A stretch of 64,000 nucleotides of DNA from Streptomyces griseorubiginosus (GTDB lineage Bacteria; Actinomycetota; Actinomycetes; Streptomycetales; Streptomycetaceae), in assembly GCF_017614965.1 (NCBI RefSeq), contig NZ_WVUG01000002.1, positions 1-64,000 on the forward strand, given 5' to 3'. Of this stretch, positions 58,036 to 64,000 are shown piece after piece. Numbering within the stretch: the stretch's first letter is position 1; each line of letters begins with the position of its first letter. Under the pieces are notes generated by a model that made no database searches, was not told the DNA's origin, and saw only the letters and a program-made list of their open reading frames with translations. Made by a program: the position numbers and the translations under genes.

Positions 58036-58829
58036 AGCCCCTGCTCGGCAAGCCAGTCCAGGCAGGCGTCGGCGACCTCACGCCAGCCGCTGTCAATGGT
58101 CAGCGAGTGACCGCGGGAAGGGAACTCGATCAGGTCGGTGACGGCAACGCCCCTGTACTGCCGGAGGGTCGCCTTGGTGATCGCCTCCGGCACCGTGTGG
58201 TCCTTGCCGCCCATCACCAGCAGCAGCGGCCCCCGGTCCGCATTGCCGGTGTCGACCTCGGCCGGGGAATGCCGGGAGAAGTTGGCCGCGGCCGCCTCGA
58301 ACAGCGGCTTGCCCGGAGCGGGGATGGTCCACCGCTCGTACAGCTCGTCGGACTCCTGCTCGCTGACAGCGTTGCCGAAGGCGAAGCGAAACTGCTCAGC
58401 TGTCAGGGAGACGGCACGGTGCTTGTTCGCGGGATTGCGGAAGACCGGGAAGGTCGACCGCAGCGACGACAGCGGCAGCGGCAGTACGCCCTTGATCTGC
58501 GCGGCGTCGATGGCTATCGCGGCCGCGGCCAGGTTCTGCCCGAGAAGTTTCTCGGCGATCATGCCGCCGAAGGAGTGCCCGACCAGAACCGGCTGCTCGG
58601 GCAGTTCCTGGATGACCTTGGCATAGTGGGCCACGACGTCGTCGATGCCGTGGCCGGCAATGCTCGACCAGTCGGCTCGGGACAGCTCGACGGTGTCGGC
58701 GACGCCCGGCCATCCGGGCGCGACGGGCTGGTAGCCGCGGTCCTTGAAGAGCTCCGCCCACGGGCTCCAGGAGCTCGGGTGCAGCCAGAGGCCGTGGATG
58801 AAGACGACGGGGCGCAGGGACGCACTCAT
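58032..58829 (-). CDS. Alpha/beta hydrolase, paralogue of 42991-43782
   Basis: A 265-residue hydrolase: VVFIHGLWLHPSSWSPWAEL, nucleophile elbow GHSFGGMIAEKL, Asp in MGGKDHTVPEA, His in FPSRGHSLTIDSGW. It shares segment order and length with the hydrolase at 42991-43782. Met 58829 follows GGAAGGAGGG; an upstream extension crosses the palindromic operator. It lies 79 bases after the SDR gene and overlaps the LuxR-type gene, forming a three-gene unit. Confidence 0.88.
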   Translation of the reverse strand: MSASLRPVVFIHGLWLHPSSWSPWAELFKDRGYQPVAPGWPGVADTVELSRADWSSIAGHGIDDVVAHYAKVIQELPEQPVLVGHSFGGMIAEKLLGQNLAAAAIAIDAAQIKGVLPLPLSSLRSTFPVFRNPANKHRAVSLTAEQFRFAFGNAVSEQESDELYERWTIPAPGKPLFEAAAANFSRHSPAEVDTGNADRGPLLLVMGGKDHTVPEAITKATLRQYRGVAVTDLIEFPSRGHSLTIDSGWREVADACLDWLAEQGL

Positions 58830-58888
58830 GGTCGTCCCTCCTTCCTCTTGACGGGGTTTCCAGCCTCGTGAACCGGGCGGCTGCGGCG

Positions 58889-58908
58889 CTTGAGTCACCT
58901 GACTCAAG
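58889..58908. promoter_or_regulatory. Perfect 20-bp palindromic operator
   Basis: CTTGAGTCACCTGACTCAAG: arms of nine bases around CC. It lies immediately after the SDR stop and 60 bases before the hydrolase start. Two relatives occur in the divergent promoter at 59751-59770 and 59861-59877, so one regulator probably controls the whole neighbourhood. Confidence 0.7.
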
Positions 58909-59688
58909 TCACCAGGTCGGCACGAAACCGCCGTCGATCCGCAGGTCACTGCCGACGATGTTGGCGGCCCGGTCGCCGGCCAGGAACACCACCAGGTCGG
59001 CGATCTCCGAGGCCCGCGAGAAGCGGCCGCTGACCGTGGCGGCCGCAGCCTGTGCGAGGACGTCCTGTGGGTTCAGCCCCGCCGCAGCGGAAACGGTGTC
59101 GGCCACCCCACCTCCGCCCAGCCACAGGTCGGTCTCGACCGGCCCGGGGCTGACGCTGTTGACCCGCACTCCGCGCGGCCCGAACTCCTTCGACAGGGCC
59201 TTGGAGAAGTTGACCAGGGCCGCCTTGGTCGCGCTGTAGTCGACGACCGTGGGGTCCGGCAGCTCGGCGTTCACCGAGCCGATGTTCACGATGGAGCCGC
59301 GGCCTGCCTCCAGCATGCGCGGCAGCACCGCCCGGGTGACCGCGATCGTGGCGAAAAGGTTGAGTTCGAGCGTCTGCCTCCACTGGGCGTCGGTGACGCT
59401 GAGGAAACCGCCCGGCCGTGCCGGTGCCGAGCCGACATTGTTCACCAGCACGTCGATGCGATCACCGGCCGCCGCTACCAGCTGGCCGGCACTGTCCGGC
59501 TCGGTCAGGTCGAGCGGGACCCAACGGGCGCCTGCCTCCTTCACGAGCACGTCGAGACCGGGCGACGAGGTCCGCGCCGCCGCGACCACATCCGCCCCCG
59601 CGGCCGCCAACGCCTCCGCCACGGCCAGCCCGATCCCCTTGCTCGCTCCGGTGACCACGGCCGTCATGTCCTGCAGTTCTCGTGTCAT
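58909..59688 (-). CDS. Short-chain dehydrogenase/reductase
   Basis: A 259-residue classical SDR: TGASKGIGLAVAEALAAAGA for NAD(P) binding, NNVG, catalytic Ser in NIGSVNAEL and YSATK for Tyr/Lys, and SPGPVETDL. The C-terminal IDGGFVPTW is typical. The Arg/Ala-rich region after the first strand (VVAAARTS) favours NADP, tentatively. ATG 59688 follows AGGAG; the frame is open further upstream through the operator. It is the first gene of the unit with the hydrolase. Confidence 0.9.
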   Translation of the reverse strand: MTRELQDMTAVVTGASKGIGLAVAEALAAAGADVVAAARTSSPGLDVLVKEAGARWVPLDLTEPDSAGQLVAAAGDRIDVLVNNVGSAPARPGGFLSVTDAQWRQTLELNLFATIAVTRAVLPRMLEAGRGSIVNIGSVNAELPDPTVVDYSATKAALVNFSKALSKEFGPRGVRVNSVSPGPVETDLWLGGGGVADTVSAAAGLNPQDVLAQAAAATVSGRFSRASEIADLVVFLAGDRAANIVGSDLRIDGGFVPTW

Positions 59689-59750
59689 CGCCTTACTCCT
59701 CATCACCATCGGTTTCCGCCCCCAGCCTGTGCCCCGCGACGCCCCCCGCG

Positions 59751-59877
59751 CTTGAGTCGACTGACTGAAGCGGGACCGAAGAACCCTCACCCGGGTGCCG
59801 AGGTGCACGGGAGATGCCGCAGTCACCGCCACTGCGGTGACAGGCAGCGATGCCCAGAACAGTCAGTCGACCGAAGC
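59751..59877. promoter_or_regulatory. Two operator copies in the divergent promoter
   Basis: CTTGAGTCGACTGACTGAAG at 59751-59770 matches the 58889 palindrome at 17 of 20 bases. The reverse complement of 59861-59877 (CTTCGGTCGACTGACTG) matches it again at 15 of 17. One copy is near the SDR start and the other near the start of the hydrolase at 59911, so each faces one of the divergent genes. Confidence 0.65.
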
Positions 59878-59910
59878 CCGGCGACCTGAGACGTCCCTAA
59901 CGTCCCGGCC

Positions 59911-60903
59911 ATGACGATCACCATGAAGCGGTTCACCCGCGCCGTACTGCGGGCCACGCTCGCCCTGCTGCTCGTAGCCCTGAGCGTCGGAGCCACCAGC
60001 GCCGCGGGATCTCCATCTCCCCACCGACACGCCACCGCGGCCCCGCCGCCCAGGGGATTCGCCGAGCACCGGGCGCAGGTCAACGGGATCACTGTGGAGT
60101 ACGTGCGGGGCGGCCACGGGCCGACGCTGGTCCTTTTGCACGGCTACCCCGAGACCTGGTACGAGTTCGAGTCCGTGCTCCCCACCCTGGCCCGGCACTT
60201 CACCGTGATCGCCCCGGACCTGCGCGGGGCCGGCGACAGCAGTGCCCCCGCCGCCGGCTACGACAAGAGGACCATGGCCGAGGACCTGCACCAACTGCTG
60301 GTCAAGCTGGGACTGCAGCACCGCATCGACCTGGTCGGGCACGATATCGGCACCATGGTCGCCTACGCCTACGCCGCCCAGCACCCGCACGACGTGTCAC
60401 GTCTCGCCCTGACCGAAGCCCCGATACCCGACCAGAGCGTCTACCAGTTCCCCGCACTCACACCCGGCGGCCCAGGCGTGTGGAACTTCGGCTTCTTCAA
60501 CGTCACCAACGGCCTGCCGGAACAGACGATCACAGGACGTGAGCGCACCTGGGTCGATCTCTTCATCCGCATGTTCGCCGTCCACAAGGACGCCGCCAGC
60601 CGCCCGGACGCGGTACGCGCCTACGCACAAGCGCTGAGCGATCCGGCCCATCTGCACGGCAGCCTGGAGTGGTTCCGCACGCTGGACCGGGACGTCGCGG
60701 ACAACGCCGAGTCGGTCCGAACCCCGCTGCCCATGCCGGTCATGGCCGTGGGCGCCGACCACAGCCTGGGCCAGAGCGTCCTTGACCAGGTCCGCCGCTA
60801 CGCCACCCACGTCCAGGGCGTGGTGCTGCCCGACTCCGGCCACTGGATCTTCGAGGAGCACCCGCAGGAGATGAGCGACTTGCTGCTGCGGTTCCTGTCC
60901 TGA
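59911..60903 (+). CDS. Secreted epoxide-hydrolase-like alpha/beta hydrolase
   Basis: A 330-residue exported hydrolase: signal peptide (RFTRAVLRATLALLLVALSV, cleavage near SAAG), then LLHGYPETWYEFESVL (HGxPE oxyanion motif), APDLRGAGDSS, and GHDIGTMVAYAYAA with Asp as nucleophile, as in epoxide hydrolases and haloalkane/fluoroacetate dehalogenases. Late His in PDSGHWIFEEHP. The Tyr pair needed for epoxide opening cannot be confirmed by eye. It is divergent from the SDR and shares its operator. Confidence 0.88.
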   Translation: MTITMKRFTRAVLRATLALLLVALSVGATSAAGSPSPHRHATAAPPPRGFAEHRAQVNGITVEYVRGGHGPTLVLLHGYPETWYEFESVLPTLARHFTVIAPDLRGAGDSSAPAAGYDKRTMAEDLHQLLVKLGLQHRIDLVGHDIGTMVAYAYAAQHPHDVSRLALTEAPIPDQSVYQFPALTPGGPGVWNFGFFNVTNGLPEQTITGRERTWVDLFIRMFAVHKDAASRPDAVRAYAQALSDPAHLHGSLEWFRTLDRDVADNAESVRTPLPMPVMAVGADHSLGQSVLDQVRRYATHVQGVVLPDSGHWIFEEHPQEMSDLLLRFLS

Positions 60904-60921
60904 GGGACGGGCCGGAGGCGT

Positions 60922-61173
60922 TCAGCGCCAGTAATCGTTGGCGGCCGCGATGGTGGCGAACTCCAGCGCAACCACCTGACCTGCGGCAATGAGCTTGGCC
61001 GCGTCGGCTGCGTACTGCGGCCGGCCGGCCTGGATGACCTCCAGCTCCGGCTGGATGGCGTGGATGGTGTTCCGCGCCAGGGCCAGCGCCAGCGCCCGGC
61101 CCTCCTCGGGCGTGGCCGTGATCAGAGTGCCGCCGGGGACGAGAACCAGAGCTTCATCGGGAACGCGCGTCAC
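60922..61173 (-). CDS. Small protein, unknown function
   Basis: An 83-residue protein from GTG 61173: TRVPDEALVLVPGGTLITAT, ALALARNTIHAIQPELEVIQ, LIAAGQVVALEFATIAAAND, ending DYWR. It looks like genuine coding sequence with balanced composition and a GAAAGG ribosome site. I do not recognise a family. It is convergent with the secreted hydrolase (18 bases between stops) and divergent from the LuxR-type regulator. Confidence 0.6.
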   Translation of the reverse strand: MTRVPDEALVLVPGGTLITATPEEGRALALALARNTIHAIQPELEVIQAGRPQYAADAAKLIAAGQVVALEFATIAAANDYWR

Positions 61174-61342
61174 CGTACCGAACCTTTCGCTGGGCGGAAT
61201 CGTCGCCCGTGACGCTACGAGAGCCGTACGGGCGCCCGCTTCAGTTGGACGACTGCACCTGCATCCCCGCTTGCCGTACTGGGTTCCCGGCGACCTGCGG
61301 CTACGTATGCTGGCCGCATCGCCGCCGAAAGGGGTCTGCTCC

Positions 61343-64000
61343 GTGCACGCCGCCGACCTTCCCGCCCCCTTTCTGGGGCGTGAGCGGGAACGCTCCCTCA
61401 TTCGGCGTGTCTGGAGCGCGCTGCCGGACCGCGGCTGCGTCGTGCACCTGAGCGGACCGCCCGGCATCGGCAAGACCGCGCTGCTGCGGGCGTGCGCTGA
61501 GGACGCACTCGCCCAGGGACTGCAGGTGGTCCGGGCGGTGGGCAGCCGGGCCGAGCAGGCGCTTCCCTTCGCCACTCTGCACCAGTTGCTGCGTCCGCTG
61601 CTGGCGGGCGTCGAGCAGCTGCCGTTCGCCCAGCGTGCCGCGCTGCTCGGCGCTTTCGGCGTGGCAGACCTGCTGCGACCGGCGGAACCGGCACACATCG
61701 GCCTCGCTGCCCTGGAACTGCTCTCTGAGAGCGCCGTCGGACAGCCGTTGCTCGCCATCGTCGACGACCTGCAGTGGGCGGACCCGGCGAGCCGAGAGGC
61801 CATCGACTTCGTGTCCCGGCGCCTGGCCGCAGAGCCCGCCGTCCTGCTCGTCGCCACCCGAGAGGCCCCGCCGCGCACTGCCTCCGCCGGCGACGAGCAC
61901 GACCCGCTGCATCTGCCGCTGACCCCGCTCGAGACGGCGGACGCCAGGGCTCTTCTCACCCGGCACGCGCCCGCACTGCCCGATGACCATCGAGACCGGG
62001 TCCTGGAGACGGCCCAGGGCAATCCGCTGGCTCTGCTGGAACTTTCGGCTTCGGTCCGCGCCAGCCCACCGGGCGCGGCGCTGGCCCTGACCGACCGTCT
62101 TCGGCACGCCTTCGCCGACCGGCTGGAGGAGTGCGGGCCGGCCGCAAGGGCGGTGCTCCTGGTCGCGGCGATCCAGGACAGCGACCGTCTCGACGAGGCC
62201 GAACGGGCGGCGCAGGTGCTCCTGGGCAGGCCGGTAGGGGACGGTGACCGGAGGGACGCCGCTCGCTCGGGACTGGTCGAGATCGACGGAGAGGCGCTGC
62301 GCTTTCGCCATCCGCTGATGTGCTCGGCCGTGATCGACCACTCCACCCCGCAGGCCGTGGCGGCCGCCCACGGTGCTCTGGCCCATGTGTTGGCCGCGGA
62401 CCCCGACCGGTCCGCCTGGCATCACGCCTGCGCCCTGCAGGAGCCGGACTCAGCGGTCGCCGACGCACTCGAAGCCTCCGCCGACCGGGCCCTGGCCCGC
62501 GGCGCTCCCAGTCTCGCCCAGACCATCCTCGAACGTTCCGCGCAGCTCAGCCCGCAGCAGGACGTGAGCGGCCACCGGCTGCTGCGCGCTGCCGAGGTCG
62601 CCTTCGAACTGGGCCGCCCCGACACGGTTCGGGCGCTGCTCGAGCAAGTGCGCGCACGGCCGCTCCTGCCTGAGGACTCCGGTCGTGTGAGCGCCCTGGA
62701 GACGGCCTTCGACGATGGTGTTCCCGGCGGTGAGCGGCTCGTCCGCCAGTTGCAGCAGGCTGCCGCCGAAGCTGTCCGGGCAGGAGACAGCGAGCTGGCC
62801 GTCAGTCTCCTCATCCGCGCCTCCCGCTCCTGCTACTGGGGAGCGACGTGTGACACCGTGCTGCTGGGCCGACTGCGGTCAGTGGCCGACGAGGTGCGCC
62901 TGGCGCCCGGCGACTCCAGGCCGGTGCTCGTCGACGCCTTCCTGTCCCCCTTCGCCCGCGGCGCATTGATCGTCGACCACCTGAAGCGGTGGACAGCAGG
63001 CTCCGACAGCGACCCGGCGCTCACCGGCCTGCTCGCCATGGCCGGTTTCGTCAGCGGCTCCTTCGAGCACAGCCTGCCTCTCACCCTGGCCGCCGAGACC
63101 GGGCTGCGCCAACAGGGCCGTCTCGCGGCTCTCACGCAGGTTCTGGTCCTGCGTACCTTCGCCGCCCTCTACCTCGGCCGGTGGGATGTGAGCGCCACGG
63201 CCGCCGACGAGGCGCTGCGGTTCGCCGAGGAGACCGGCCAGACCACCTGGGCCGCCTGTGCGCGTCTGGGACTGGCCAACGTGGCCGCGATCCGCGGACG
63301 CCACCGCCTGGCCATGCGCCTGCTCGGCGAGGTGCAGCAGGCCGCGGTGGTCAGCGGCAACGTCGGCGTCGCCAACGGCATGCAGCTCACCCGGGGCCTT
63401 GCCGCCTTCGGCCAGGAGGATCCGGGGCTGGCCTATGACGAGTTCGCGCGGATGCTCGACCCGGCTGATCCGGTCTACCAGTCACCCCAGTGCGCGTGGG
63501 CCCTGGACTACTACGCCGAAGCCGCGCACGGCGCCGGCCGTCAGGGGGAGGCCCGGGCGGTGGTCCGGCAGGTGGAGAAGCTGGCCCAGGGCACCCCGGC
63601 CGGCGGAGTGCAGCGTGCCCTGGCGCTCGCCCATGCCCTGCTCGCCGAGGACGACGAAGCGCAAGACCGCTTCGCTCAGGCGCGGCTGCACCTTGCCGAC
63701 GGCTCGACCTGGTACCGCGCGCGGCTCGACCTGGCCGAAGGAGCCTGGCTGCGCCGCCACCGTCGTATCGCGGAAGGCCGTGAGCTGCTGCGGGCCGCCC
63801 AGCGGGCCTTCGACCTGCTCGATGTCCCGGCCTGGGGCGCACGCGCCGCCCGCGAGGTGGCCGCCACCGGACAGTCCGCCGAACGACGGCGCCCCGGCCG
63901 CTGGGCGAGCCTGTCCCCTCAGGAATTGGAGATCGCACGCCTGGCCGGGCAGGGTCTGTCCAACCGGGAGATCGGTGAACGCCTCTACCTCTCGCACCGC
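61343..64000 (+). CDS. LuxR-type (LAL) ATPase regulator, cut by window edge
   Basis: At least 886 residues, open to the right edge. The N-terminal AAA domain has FLGRERERSLIRRVW, Walker A SGPPGIGKTALL near residue 37 and Walker B IVDDLQWADPAS near 140. A long TPR-like middle follows. At the very end SPQELEIARLAGQGLSNREI and GERLYLSHR are the first helices of the LuxR helix-turn-helix. GTG 61343 follows AAAGGGG by eight bases. It is intact, unlike the deleted relative at 57445-58035, and is a candidate controller of the nearby SDR/hydrolase genes. Confidence 0.88.
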   Translation, partial: MHAADLPAPFLGRERERSLIRRVWSALPDRGCVVHLSGPPGIGKTALLRACAEDALAQGLQVVRAVGSRAEQALPFATLHQLLRPLLAGVEQLPFAQRAALLGAFGVADLLRPAEPAHIGLAALELLSESAVGQPLLAIVDDLQWADPASREAIDFVSRRLAAEPAVLLVATREAPPRTASAGDEHDPLHLPLTPLETADARALLTRHAPALPDDHRDRVLETAQGNPLALLELSASVRASPPGAALALTDRLRHAFADRLEECGPAARAVLLVAAIQDSDRLDEAERAAQVLLGRPVGDGDRRDAARSGLVEIDGEALRFRHPLMCSAVIDHSTPQAVAAAHGALAHVLAADPDRSAWHHACALQEPDSAVADALEASADRALARGAPSLAQTILERSAQLSPQQDVSGHRLLRAAEVAFELGRPDTVRALLEQVRARPLLPEDSGRVSALETAFDDGVPGGERLVRQLQQAAAEAVRAGDSELAVSLLIRASRSCYWGATCDTVLLGRLRSVADEVRLAPGDSRPVLVDAFLSPFARGALIVDHLKRWTAGSDSDPALTGLLAMAGFVSGSFEHSLPLTLAAETGLRQQGRLAALTQVLVLRTFAALYLGRWDVSATAADEALRFAEETGQTTWAACARLGLANVAAIRGRHRLAMRLLGEVQQAAVVSGNVGVANGMQLTRGLAAFGQEDPGLAYDEFARMLDPADPVYQSPQCAWALDYYAEAAHGAGRQGEARAVVRQVEKLAQGTPAGGVQRALALAHALLAEDDEAQDRFAQARLHLADGSTWYRARLDLAEGAWLRRHRRIAEGRELLRAAQRAFDLLDVPAWGARAAREVAATGQSAERRRPGRWASLSPQELEIARLAGQGLSNREIGERLYLSHR

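Overview
The window is high-GC actinobacterial DNA, most likely from a Streptomyces chromosome arm. Coding frames are strongly GC-biased at third positions. The markers are typical: an AfsR-like BTAD regulator, LuxR-type ATPase regulators, cysteine-free zinc-starvation ribosomal proteins, a Zur regulon, Tat-exported proteins, and a Doc-like toxin with a ribbon-helix-helix antitoxin. Insertion sequences and broken genes are dense: three intact transposase genes and at least five transposase relics lie between 13.7 and 53 kb. That pattern fits a subtelomeric arm more than a core region.

Layout. 0.8-5.2 kb: a complete sugar ABC importer (lipoprotein, two permeases, MalK-type ATPase) followed by a short relic resembling the C-terminus of a GH43-type enzyme. 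6.2-10.6 kb: a second importer of the ribose type, led by a U32-like TIM-barrel protein, followed by a 5'-truncated MBL-fold relic. 11-13.5 kb: small genes and relics, including a frameshifted membrane protein, a GNAT enzyme and a PhoU fragment. 13.7-15.0 kb: an IS630 element inserted at the stop codon of a decayed PAP2 phosphatase gene, next to an intact YihY/BrkB gene. 17.0-18.3 kb: an SRPBCC-ArsR-SRPBCC module with a tandem operator. 18.6-19.5 kb: an intact IS5-type element. 19.6-21.2 kb: an ArnT-like glycosyltransferase.

21.8-31.4 kb is a zinc-homeostasis island. It holds rpsN-rpmB, divergent rpmG-rpmE-(cobW)-rpsR, then znuA-znuC-znuB-znuB-zur-(cobW), then a ParA/MinD-like ATPase with a small partner. 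Zur-box-like sites sit in three promoters. The ribosomal paralogues, the transporter and zur are intact, but all four accessory genes carry lesions: a frameshift, a deletion, an in-frame amber codon and another frameshift. 31.8-34.2 kb adds a divergent metal-export pair, a P1B-type ATPase and a CzrA-like ArsR with a complete D-x-H-x10-H-x2-H zinc motif. 34.3-35.2 kb repeats the YihY-PAP2 gene pair, this time with YihY broken and PAP2 intact. MscL with a C-terminal zinc-ribbon-like tail follows.

36.5-46.7 kb holds a DinB/maleylpyruvate-isomerase-like gene, an IS5-type element that encloses a SnoaL-like passenger gene, IS and MFS relics, a 1,075-residue BTAD-AAA regulator, two alpha/beta hydrolases, a truncated alcohol dehydrogenase, DJ-1 and transposase relics, and a VOC protein. 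46.7-55.7 kb holds two PQQ-like beta-propeller proteins, an IS256 relic, a Tat-exported amine or amino-acid oxidase, a small secreted protein with an aerolysin-like Ser/Thr-rich stretch, and a 5'-truncated glycine-rich protein. 56-56.8 kb is the toxin-antitoxin pair with a three-repeat operator. 57.4-60.9 kb holds an SDR, two alpha/beta hydrolases and a deleted LuxR-type regulator, with three copies of one palindromic operator. A large LuxR-type regulator runs off the right edge.

The most distinctive part is the zinc island with its selective loss of accessory GTPase/ATPase genes. The shared operator at 58.9-59.9 kb and the SnoaL gene inside an IS come next. No CRISPR array, rRNA or tRNA gene was seen.
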